Source of the DNA: Notolepis coatsorum
Taxonomy: Eukaryota > Chordata > Actinopteri > Aulopiformes > Paralepididae
NCBI GenBank assembly: GCA_963971535.1
Contig: OZ020589.1
Coordinates: forward strand, 86,813,796-86,877,795
Direction: 5' to 3'
Length of the DNA: 64,000 nucleotides
In this document: positions 10,668 to 20,240 of the stretch, piece after piece
How the letters are laid out: the number at the start of each line of letters is the position of its first letter
Position numbering within the stretch: the first letter of the stretch is position 1
The notes under the pieces: model-generated
What the model was told of the DNA's origin: nothing
Database searches by the model: none
What the model saw: only the letters and a program-made list of their open reading frames with translations
Made by a program: the position numbers and the translations under genes

Positions 10668-11461
10668 TCGTGACTATTGGTCCTTCTGCTCTGCTCTCTA
10701 ACAGTAGTGTATATTGGGCCGTTTTGTACTTAGTCCAATGTGTTACATAAACCTTTTTCAATTGTTTTACTCACGTTGAGGTCTCTCTCGGAAAACCGCT
10801 GTCGTCCCCTCTTACATAAAGAGCAGAATTGACGCAGTTGTTATTCCGAGGCTCGTCGTGTGAGGAACCGTGTCTGTGTCTTTTGTAGACTGGCTTCCTG
10901 CTGCTCATCCCAGACAGCAAGGGGAAACATTGTGGGGTTCTTTCTTGTTAGAAATTCACTGTCACTGTTATCGGGTTCTTTACGAGCATACACGCTGTTT
11001 TATGAAATCAGCGTGTGGTCTTACGAGACCGATCAGCGCTGGCCCAGGGTGTTTTTTTTCAATGATTGAATCCGATTTTTGGGACCGGCGCGCCTTGGTT
11101 GCCCAACATCATAAAAACTGCGTTTTTTTATGCAGTCGGCTGGGAAGGAGATTTTTGTCTCTACCGAGCGCCAGTGCACTAGGTTAGACTCGAGGACTTG
11201 CGTGCATCTCCGGGGGGAGATGACGGAGTAGATAAAACATTGGCAGGGGGGTTTTACGCCTGTTAGGTGGGCCACCAGTGCGTTCGTGTACTGACCGCCT
11301 TGGTGGCGCCCTCTGTGATGTTTTGGATCGACACGCGTACCTACCCCCCTCTTAGGACTGGGGGCGGCGGCGTGACAAGGGCACAGGACTTGTCCTGGTC
11401 GCGCCAGACCAGATCAGTTTAACCTGTTGTCCGCCGGGGCGCAGACAAGTTCCTGGTACCA

Positions 11462-13240
11462 AGTTCAAGTTCTCAAGTTCTTTAATAGTTGTCATACAGA
11501 AGTACAGAATACTTTCATACAAAATGCTTCTTACTGTTACGCTCCAGAGACTGTGCTAGACAAGATAGTATCAAATAACATAATAACATAATATAGCATG
11601 AATTTAGAAGAAGAAAATGAGGTCACAGTGTTCGGTATAGACATATGTACAATGTTCTGAGTTACCATATAATATACAATACACAATACTATGCAGTGTA
11701 CTAATGTACAGTACTATCTAGTGCAAAGCAGAAATGGGATGAGGTACAATTTTAGGTACAATTTACAGTAAGGTGTACGAGTTGTAGTGCAATCCTTCAT
11801 CCATAAATATAAAGTGTGGGGAGTGGGTGCTACAGTGTGTTTGTTTAAAGTGGGTGTGTGCTATAAGTGTGTGGAGTGGGTGCTACAGTGTGTTTGTTTA
11901 AAGTGAGTGTGTGCGTGTGGATGTGTGTGCTATGTGCGTTTGGTGGTTGTTGTTGTGTAGTGTTCATTCATTGTTCGTTTAGCAGCCTGATGGCCTGGGG
12001 ATAGAAGCTTCTTCTGAGTCTTTCTGTGCTCGCCTTGAGACTCCTGTATCGCTTGCCTGACCGCAGCAGTTCAAAGAGGCAGTTGTTCGGGTGACTGGAG
12101 TCTTTAATGATTCTCTTAGCCTTGCCCTTGCAACGCTTGTAGTAAATGTTCTGGAGGGTGGGGAGCCCCCCTCCAATTGTGCGTTCGGCTGAACGTGTCA
12201 CTCTTTGTAGTCTGCTTTGGTCTTGTGCAGTGCTATTCCCAAACCAGGAGGTGATGTTGCCGGTCAAGATGCTCTCTATTGTACATGAGTAGAAGTTCTT
12301 AAGGATCTTCTGGCTGACTTGGAACTTCCTTAGGCGCCTGAGGAAGTAGAGGCGTTGTCGTGCCTTCTTCACAACACTGTTAATGTGTGTGGTCCATGTC
12401 AAGTCCTTGGATATGTAGGCTCCGAGGTACTTAAAGCTGTTGACTCTCTCAACCGGTGCCCCGTCGATGCTGAGGGGGCTGTAGTCCTTGACCCCCGACC
12501 TCCTGAAGTCCACAATCATCTCCTTTGTTTTGCTGACGTTCAGGGAGAGGCTGTTTTCCTGGCACCATCCCGCCAGGACCTTGACCTCTTCCAGGTAGGC
12601 CCTCTCGTCGTTGGCAGAGATCAGGCCCACCACCACTGTGTCGTCAGCAAATTTGACGATTGTATTGCTACTCCGCTGAGCCACACAGTCGTGTGTGTAC
12701 AGGGAGTAGAGGAGGGGACTCAGAACACAGCCCTGGGGGGCCCCTATGTTGAGGGTGATGGATGAGGAGGTGCAGTTGCCTGCTCTCACCACCTGGGGTC
12801 TGCCAGTCAGGAAGTCCAAGACCCACTGGCAGAGGTCATAGCCCAAGCCCAGGTCCCTGAGCTTGGCTATGAGTATGGAGGGGACTATGGTATTGAATGC
12901 CGAGCTGTAGTCGATGAATAGCATTCTCACATAGTTCCCCTGCCTCTTGTCCAGGTGTGATGCTGCTGTGTGCAGCACATGGGATATGGCGTCCTCCGTG
13001 GACCTGTTGGGGCGGTATGCAAATTGCAGGGGGTCCATGTTGATGGGGAGGGAGGAGCAGATGTAGCCCTTTACTAGCTTCTCGAAGCACTTCATGGCTA
13101 TGGAGGTGAGAGCTACAGGGCGGTAGTCGTTGAGGCAAGCAGGCTTGGATTTTTTGGGTACAGGGATAATAGTGGACTTCTTCAGGCAGGTGGGGATGAC
13201 AGCCTGTTCTAAGGACAGGTTAAATATGTCAGTGAATACC
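11462..13240 (-). mobile_element. Jockey-type LINE, 5'-truncated (copy A)
   Basis: Both boundaries are fixed by the empty site at about 21042 (CCTGGTACCAGGAAGG). The 3' end on the minus strand carries TATTAAAGAACTTGAG-type sequence. The 5' end is cut inside the RT region. A few bases (TACCA) at both ends are a short duplication or microhomology. Confidence 0.88.
11968..13095 (-). pseudogene. LINE reverse transcriptase, C-terminal part (copy A)
   Basis: An open frame of 375 codons, truncated at its N-terminus by the LINE's own 5' truncation. It has the RT finger/palm motifs [45 protein letters not shown] and the catalytic FADDT, followed by the thumb and the usual cysteine-poor C-terminus ending AIRLLNEQ. 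The endonuclease domain is absent. The motifs place it in the jockey superfamily (CR1/L2/Rex1 region), a group very common in fish; the exact clade cannot be set by eye. It would make cDNA at a nicked target but cannot act without the endonuclease. Copies B (35.8-40 kb) and C (45.9 kb) belong to the same family. Confidence 0.88.
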
Positions 13241-13282
13241 AGGAAGGACCCTGAGCTTTTCCGGGGGAGAAATGCCAGGGCG

Positions 13283-13951
13283 CGTGTAGCTTTATGCCAA
13301 GCAAGCAGTGCAAAAATTTACCGTAGTGGCATGCAGTAATGCGCCTTTCATTTTCGCGGAAATAGGCTGTCTATTGCCATTCTCTTTGACAAACTCTAAC
13401 CTTAACCAGCTCCTTAACAGCGCCTAAACTTAACCGTTCTAACCTTAACCAACTCCGAAACAATGCCTAACCTTAACCTTAACCATAGAAATTATATTGC
13501 CATTCTCTTTGACAAACTCTAACCTTAACCAGCTCCTTAACAGCGCCTAAACTTAACCGTTCTAACCTTAACCAACTCCGAAACAATGCCTAACCTTAAT
13601 CGGCGAAAGAATACACGTTAAAAAAAAATCACGTTAAAAAATATTTTCGATGGGATTCGAACTCGCCAGCAAACAAGCCATAGGATCCACAGCCATGTGT
13701 CCTTGCCAATTGAGCTATTTGTTGGATACTGAATAAGGGGCGGTGACTTATATATATTGAGCTCCGCTCGTGTCGCATGCGCGGGCACCTCGCGCGAGCA
13801 CGCCGGCGCACGCACGCACCTGAGCGAGCACGCCGCCGCCGGTGCACGCACGGTAGCATTTGTCTGAAAAGAAGGGCGCTTTACCGCACTAGCGTGCGGT
13901 GACGAATGCGGAAGCATTTTTGCACTGCTTGCTTGGCATTAACGTACAGGC
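13283..13951. mobile_element. 669-bp DNA element with 10-bp target duplication (Mutator-like?)
   Basis: Flanked by TGCCAGGGCG at 13273-13282 and 13952-13961; the right segmental copy (about 21076) has a single one. Terminal inverted repeats share GCCAAGCAAGCAGTGCAAAA (left about 13296, right about 13917-13937), a few bases in from each end. 9-10 bp duplications are typical of Mutator-like elements, but no transposase is present to confirm it. Confidence 0.75.
13373..13605. repeat. 123-bp tandem duplication with telomere-like CTAACCTTAACC motifs
   Basis: Two units start with ATTGCCATTCTC at 13373 and 13496 and are rich in TAACC steps. They lie inside the 669-bp element. Confidence 0.85.
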
Positions 13952-13961
13952 TGCCAGGGCG

Positions 13962-15342
13962 GACCGGACGCCACAGGTGTTGATGTCATGAATGTGTGTG
14001 TCATATAGGTGCCACTACGAGTTGCCCTTAACAGTGGTGTGCATTGGTCCATACTGTACTTTTTTGCACAGTGTTAGGTGGGTGGTCCTTCTCCATTCAT
14101 TTCACCCCTCCCTCCCTGCTGAGCCGGGGATGGGAGGGGGCTGTCGGGGAGGCTGTTTCTGTCAACTCCTCTATGCATCCCTGTGTAGGTCCCGGTCCTC
14201 CAGGCCCAGGTCGGGCCTCCCCTCAATGACCTGTGGCCTGGGTTAACCCTTTTTAAACCTGAAACGCTTGAACTGCATTGTATAGCCTGTGTATACGCGC
14301 AGTTGTGTTTCCGGGGTTTCTTAGTGGGTTAAAGGAGCAACCACTAAACATAGGGGGGTGGTTGTCTCTCCAGTGTGTTGGTAGCAGAGTCGACTCTCAG
14401 GTCTGGCCCCGGCTGCCCGAGAGTATGCCCCTGCATCTTTCATGATGTCTGCCAATTGTGTCAAACTATTTCTCTGAACCTCGACCCTGCAGGATTAATA
14501 AATTGGCAGGGTCAGGGTTTGTGGTGGAATCTGTTCGCTGGCGGAGTTGGCTAACTCCGACTCCGCGAGGTTCGTGGCCCCATGAGATTGTGACATGGTG
14601 CACGGCATACCGAACACCCCTTCCCCCGGGATACTGTTCTTACAGTAGGCCCCTTAGGCGCCTGTCTAGTCCGCAGTGCTCTGGGCGCAGGTCTAGTTCT
14701 GCTCTTAAGACCTGTCGACCTGGATTGAGGGATCAACCTCCTTGGAGGGTTGTCTCCTCGGCGTGCCAGCTGGCCCCACGACATTGTGGGGGGGAAGCCT
14801 CCTTGGGAGCGCTTCGGAGCGGCGTGCCAGGGGGAGAAGGGCCTTCACCTATTTTAGGCCCTGTCCGATACGCTGGCGATGTGGGGGGTGGTGTCACCAG
14901 TGACCGTCTGGTGGGGTCCCGATGCCGCGGCCTCGTTGACCTCACCAGGCCCCTTTTTCAGGGGGTCCTAGCCCCCGGGATGTGGCCTGGGGCTGGGACC
15001 TCCTTCGCGCCCCGCTGCTACGGCCTTGCCACGGGGTTGGGGCTTTTTGACCCCGACCCGCGATGTTGGGGGCTGTGACGTTTTTTTTTTGCTTCACGTC
15101 CATTCCCTGGTGGCGTGCGGGATGCGCATCCGAGTAGTCATGGGCCCTTCTATACGAAGGTCCCACGGTCTGCTCACCCTGTGCGTTTGAGGTGCTAAAC
15201 CCTCTTCGCACAGTCGGGTCTGGTCTCCCTCCCGTCCCTCACTAGGGGGGGCCGGGGGGCCGGATCCTCCCCGGTATTCTGAAGGTTGTAGGGGGCTTCA
15301 GCGGGTACATCTGTCGAGCTTTCCGCTCTGCTCCACTCTTGT
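13962..15342. other. GC-rich body of the duplicated segment, non-coding
   Basis: Matches 21084-22442. Several open frames of 60-200 codons occur on both strands, but frames disagree between the two copies through indels and no domain is recognised. Runs of C or G and GGGCCC motifs are frequent. Confidence 0.6.
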
Positions 15343-15666
15343 GTTCCAGTAGGCAGAGCGCAAAGCCATAAATGAAATATAACGAAGGTTATCCTATAAC
15401 CCTAGTTATATGAATTATGGCAAGCGCTCTGCTTCGACTCACTGAGGACCCCACGGTCTTCCGTTTCGGCGGTGAAAGACTGGGGAAGGAGCTGGTAGTA
15501 TGGCCATGACCCCGCTTATATATGAGCGGATGTGGGCGTGGTCAGGCAGGTGGGTGCGTACACGTGGGTGAAAGTTTTCATGATAGTATATGATTAAAGG
15601 GATAGTTCCAGTAGGCAGAGCGCTCGCCATAATTCATATAACTAGGGTTAGAGAATAACCTTCGTT
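15343..15666. repeat. Inverted repeat pair, possible DIRS-like terminal structure
   Basis: An arm of about 50 bp (15380-15432, AACGAAGGTTAT to AGCGCTCTGC) is the reverse complement of 15615-15666. GTTCCAGTAGGCAGAGCGC also occurs directly at 15343 and 15605. A CGCTTATATATGAGCG palindrome lies between. The right segmental copy keeps the same set (about 22443-22752). Inverted repeats next to an internal complementary region suggest DIRS-type elements, but no tyrosine recombinase or RT is seen. Confidence 0.5.
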
Positions 15667-16116
15667 TCTGAATAATCCAACAACTAAATCCATTTTCTTT
15701 TTTCATTTCAAGTTCACGTCAGTGGAACTGATTACAATTGTAAAATCTGATTACTGTAACGCCGAGGCCAGACGGCACCTTGCTGATGACAGGAAGTGAA
15801 ATATTGGTTGAAGTCATTGCTGAAGGGAAACAGGAACAAATTGACCTGGAATGATTGAGTTGGTTTTGAATGCTACCCATTTCCTGGTTTGGTGTAGAAT
15901 AATAATAAGACCCATTTATGGTAGAAAAAAATGAAATTACCATGACCCCCTCTTCCATGAATACCCTATAATTTCCACGATATCATTTTGATTGAGTTTT
16001 GATTAAATTGAGTTCTCATCTGGGTAATTACATTTTTGATGGGAAATCAAATTGACTTGTGAAATTGTATCCCGTATTGAATGACTGCCCCAGCGCGGCT
16101 TGATTGAAGAACAGAT
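15667..16116. other. AT-rich right part of the duplicated segment
   Basis: Matches 22753-23213 closely. No gene seen. Confidence 0.6.
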
Positions 16117-16992
16117 TGAGAAGGTTTCGGTCAGGGATAGGAGAGGAGACCCCACTTGCAGGTAACACGAGCAGAGAGAGAAGAAGCTGAGGCGACGGAT
16201 CAAGGTGAACAGGCTTTTACTGAACAGTTGCGACAAAGATACACGTTACAAACGGTAGCAAAACAAAAGAGAACTGTAACCCGAAAACAAACGATACACA
16301 GCAGAGCTGGCAAAAATGGACTAAGGAGGGAACGGACTCACAGGGAAGACTGGTGACAAAGTGAGTATGACGAACACAACTGTGATAACAATGAAACAAG
16401 GCAATTGTGCGACAATCAATGTGAGGAACGGGCCGCTCTATATACTGCCCTGTGATTACTAACAAGTGCCAGCTGGTGTAAGGCCAGGCATGGCCTAGGC
16501 TAAGGAACACATGGTAGTAAAAACAAACTCACAACATTGTTAAAAGCGTGTGTAAAGGAATATCTAAAAGGAAACATGTAAAACAAACAGCCCTTAAAGG
16601 AACATACATATGTAAAGATGTCAACACTATTAAAAACATGTGTAAAGGGAATGAGCCTTAAAGGAAACACAAGTAAGTATTAACACTTATAAAAACATAT
16701 GCAAAAGAGATGAACCTTTAAAGGAACATGAAAAGGATACCTTAAAGGAACATATGAAAAGGTTAAACCTTTCAGGAACATATGTAAGGATAACCTTTTA
16801 AGGAAACATGTAAAGATAAACCTTTTAAAACACAAGCTACACACCACACAACATGAAAAGATAAAACACAGCACCATCAATAACATCCAGAATAAAGTCC
16901 CATATCTGGAGCTGCTGCGTTTGGCCACCAGAGGGCGGCAGAAAAGCACTGTTCATATTGTTCGAGCATGATCCCTGGCTGGGACCATGACA
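16117..16992 (-). repeat. 3' LTR of the non-autonomous element
   Basis: 876 bp. It contains a short-period AAAGGAACAT/AAACATGTAAA motif array at about 16540-16830. Confidence 0.88.
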
Positions 16993-18036
16993 GTACCCCC
17001 CCCCCCCCCCAAAGGCTCGGCTCCCAGACGACCGGTAAGACTGTCCGGGAACGGGCGAGGCGGGGGGCCGAAACCCTGGAAAAAACGGGGGGCGAGGACC
17101 CGGAGAGCCGGGACCGGGGGGCCGCGAAAAGAACCCAGGAGGGGCAAAGCAGCAGGGGGCCCGAGGAACAGGACCAGAGGGAAACCCGGGGAAGGGCGGG
17201 CGGGGCACAGGGCCAGGGCGGCCGGAGACGGGGACAAAGGCCCGACGACGGGGGTCGGAAACATGGACAGAGGCCCGGTGAGGGGGACTGGACACGGGGA
17301 TGAAGGGCCGGTGAGGGGGACTGGAAACGGGGACGGAGGACCGACCAGGGGGCCTGGAGCAAAGGGGTGTGGGCGTCAGACCCGGAGAAGGACCCTGGAT
17401 GAAGGACCCTACAGGCGCAGGACTCAGGGCCGGACCAGAAGGGCCGGAGCGGAGGCGCGAAGACGACAACCCCGGAGCAGGACCCCGGACAGGGACCACT
17501 CCACGTGCAGACCTCAGAACCGGGTGCAGAACCCCGGACGGGGGTCTCTGCGGATGAAGACCACGGCGAAGACCACGGCGACGACCACGGCGAAGAGCTG
17601 GACCAGACAAAGAGCCGGGGCCAGTTGAGGAGCCGGAATCAGTCGAGGAGCCGGGACCAGACGAAGAGCCGGGACCCGACGAGGAGCCGGGACCAGACGA
17701 GGAGCCGGGACCAGACGAGGAGCCAGAATCAGTAGAGGAGCCGGGACCAGACGAGGAGCCGGAACCCGTCGAGGAGGCCAGGTCAGGCGTGGGAGCCGGA
17801 CCGGGCGTGGAGACCGGGCCGGGAGTAGCACCTGGGGCTAAGCTAACAGGGGCTAGGCTGGCAGTAGAGGCTGGGTTAGCTAAAGAAGCCCTGCTAACTG
17901 TGAGGGCTTTACTAGCCTTTCTAGACTTGCTAGCAGTAGCAGGGGGAGCTAAGCCTGTACTAAGGGCTGGAACCACACTGAGTCTCCTAACTGAGGAAGC
18001 CAAAGGTTTAGCTGTAGGGCCTGTAGAACTACTGTA
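16993..18036 (-). pseudogene. Low-complexity Pro/Ser/Gly-rich frame
   Basis: Open on the minus strand for up to 388 codons (16837-18003) and extending into the LTR. The composition is driven by an 18-bp unit (GAGGAGCCGGGACCAGAC on the plus strand, about 17600-17770), read as Ser/Gly/Pro repeats, then Pro/Arg-rich sequence. No domain, zinc knuckle or catalytic motif is seen. Because 18 is a multiple of three, the array can expand without breaking a frame. Whether it is translated is unknown. Confidence 0.4.
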
Positions 18037-18256
18037 GCAGTGGCTAACCTAGCAGGGGATGCTAAGGAAGTAGCTGACACGGCTATATTGGCTACAGGGG
18101 CTACAGGGCCTGGGCTAGCAGGGAGAGCTGAGGTGCTAGCTTTAGATGCTAAACTAGCAGACAGGGCTGAACTAGTTGTGAAAGCCTGGCTAGCCGAAGA
18201 AGCTAAACTAGCAGACAGGGCTGAACTAGCTGTGAAGGCCTGGCTAGCAGAAGAGG

Positions 18257-19381
18257 CTAAACTAGCAGACAGTGCTGAGCTAGTAGAGAAAGCCTGGCTA
18301 GCTGAAGGAGCTTTGCTAACCTAAATGTAAATGTAAATGTAAATGTAAATGTAACCTCCCTAGACTTACTAGCAATAGCAGAAGGAGCTAAGCTAGAGAT
18401 ACAGACTGAGCCCACAGTGAATCTCCTAACAGAAGAAACCATTGACTTGGTTGTGGGGGCAGAGGTTCTGCTAGCTGTGTTAGCTACGGTAGCTATGCTA
18501 GCGGCTATGCTAGTAGCCTGGACTGTGTTAACAGAGCTGGGGTTAGCATTACTAGCTGCCGAAGCTAGGCTAACGGCTGGGCTAACAGCCTGGGCAGTGT
18601 TAACAGGGCGAGAGTTAGCAGAACTAGCTGGGGAGGCTAGGCTAACGGCTGGGCTAACAGCCTGGACAGTGTTAACAGGTTGAGAGTTAGCAGCACTAGC
18701 TGGGGGCGCTAGGCTAACGGCGGAGCTAACAACCTGAGCAACGTTAACAGGGCAAGAGTTAGCAGTACTAGCAGGGGAAGCTAGGCTAACGGCTGGGCTA
18801 ACAGCCTGGGCAGCGTTAACAGGGCGAGAGTTAGCAGTACTAGCAGGGGAAGCTAGGCTAACGGCTGGGCTAACAGCCTGGGCAACGTTAACAGGGCGAG
18901 AGTTAGCAGTACTAGCAGGGGAAGCTAGGCTAACGGCTGGGCTAACAGCCTGAGCAACGTTAACAGGGCGAGAGTTAGCAGTACTAGCAGGGGAAGCTAG
19001 GCTAACGGCTGGGCTAACAGCCTGGGCCGTGCTAACGGCGAGAGGACTAGCTGTACTTGCGGAGGAAGGCATGCTGGTAACCGGGGCTTCGGAAGCAGAG
19101 GACAGGAGCTCCCGAATCAGCTAACGGATCACACGGCCGTGTGCTTCCAGCTGGAGCGCCTGCTCGGCACTGCGCTCACCGACAGAGATGAGCAGCGTGT
19201 ACATAGTCCATCTCTCCTCTGAGGACGAGGAGAGAAAATCCCCCTTGAAGAATCTCTCCATCGAGAGGAGCGTGTCGCTAGCTCGTGCTGTTTTCGTGCG
19301 TGCTGGGATCAGAACGGGTCGCACCGTTCTGAGAAGGTTTCGGTTAGGGATAGGAGAGGAGACCCCATTTGCAGGTAACAC
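18257..19381 (-). pseudogene. Repetitive Ala/Ser/Val-rich frame with an internal stop
   Basis: One frame on the minus strand from 19381 (starting just inside the 5' LTR) to 18257. It has a single in-frame TAG at about 19121, between a charged N-terminal part (containing FFKGDFLSSSSEERW) and a C-terminal array of 24-residue units (SPAVSLASPASTANSRPVN). The array is a 72-bp tandem repeat with about seven units at 18540-19040. It then ends in an (AAATGT)n run at 18324-18352. No Gag, protease or envelope motif is recognised. The stop could be a mutation or a readthrough stop like those between some retroelement genes; nothing here decides. Confidence 0.45.
18540..19040. repeat. 72-bp minisatellite
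   Basis: Units of the type GGGCTAACAGCCTGGGCAAC repeat every 72 bp about seven times. The period is a multiple of three. It is richer in GCTAAC than the rest of the window. Confidence 0.9.
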
Positions 19382-20208
19382 GAGCAGAGAGAGAAGAAGC
19401 TGAGACGACGGATCAAGGTGAACAGGCTTTTACTGAACAGTTGTGACAAAGATACACGTTACAAACGGTAGCAAAACAAAAGCGAACTGTAACCCGAAAA
19501 CAAACGATACACAGCAGAGCTAGCAAAAAATGGACTAAGGAGGGAACGGACTCACGGGGAAGACTGGTGACAAAGTGAGTACGACCAAACACAACTGTGA
19601 TAACAATGAAACAAGGCAATTGTGCGACAATCAATGTGAGGAACGGGCAGCTCTATATACTGCCCTGTGATTACTAACAAGTGCCAGCTGGTGTAAGGCC
19701 AGGCATGGCCTAGGCTGAGGAACACAGGGTAGTAAAAACAAACTCACAACATTGTTAAAAGCATGTGTAAAGGAATATCTAAAAGGAAACATGTAAAACA
19801 AACAGCCCTTAAAGGAACATACATATGTAAAGATGTCAACACTATTAAAAACATGTGTAAAGGGAATGAGCCTTAAAGGAAACACAAGTAAGTATTAACA
19901 CTTATAAAAACATATGCAAAAGAGATGAACCTTTAAAGAAACATGAAAAGGACACCTTAAAGGAAACATATGAAAAGGTTAAACCTTTCAGGAACATATG
20001 TAAGGATAACCTTTTAAGGAAACATGTAAAGATAAACCTTTTAAAACACAAGCTACACACCGCACAACATGAAAAGATAAAACACAGCACCATCAATAAC
20101 ATCCAGAATAAAGTCCCATATCTGGAGCTGCTGCGTTTGGCCACCAGAGGGCGGCAGAAAAGCACTGTTCATATTGTTCAAGCATGATCCCTGGCTGGGA
20201 CCATGACA
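19330..20208 (-). repeat. 5' LTR of the non-autonomous element
   Basis: 879 bp, the partner of 16117-16992. A handful of differences are visible by eye, so it is older than the gypsy element at 5.3 kb. Confidence 0.88.
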
Positions 20209-20240
20209 CAGACTCAAATTTTCCAAACTAATCTTCCCTG

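Larger units (their letters stand above)
16117..20208 (-). mobile_element. Non-autonomous LTR retrotransposon with minisatellite-rich interior
   Basis: The LTRs (16117-16992 and 19330-20208) begin TGAGAAGG and end CATGACA on the plus strand. The target duplication is CAGAT (16112-16116) and CAGAC (20209-20213), one base apart, and the right segmental copy (about 23208) shows the empty site CAGATTCAAATTTTCC. A long C run on the plus strand at 16996-17011, next to the left LTR, is a polypurine tract on the minus strand and sets the orientation. The 2.34-kb interior has no RT, protease or integrase. No canonical TGG primer site follows the 5' LTR. Confidence 0.9.
10668..20240. repeat. Tandem segmental duplication, left copy (with three insertions)
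   Basis: Runs from TCGTGACTATTGGTCC to ACTAATCTTCCCTG. Removing the LINE (11462-13240), the 669-bp element plus one TSD (13283-13961) and the LTR element plus one TSD (16117-20213) leaves about 3.02 kb, matching the 2,994-bp right copy. The order of sequence is the same throughout. Confidence 0.9.

Noticed and set aside
13992-15211. Several GC-rich frames of 60-206 codons in the duplicated segment
   Set aside because: The second copy at 21.1-22.3 kb breaks or alters the frames by indels, so no coding constraint is visible.
17505-17735. Plus-strand frame of Ser-Arg-Asp-Gln repeats resembling an SR-type protein
   Set aside because: It is the 18-bp minisatellite read on the strand opposite to the element's orientation.
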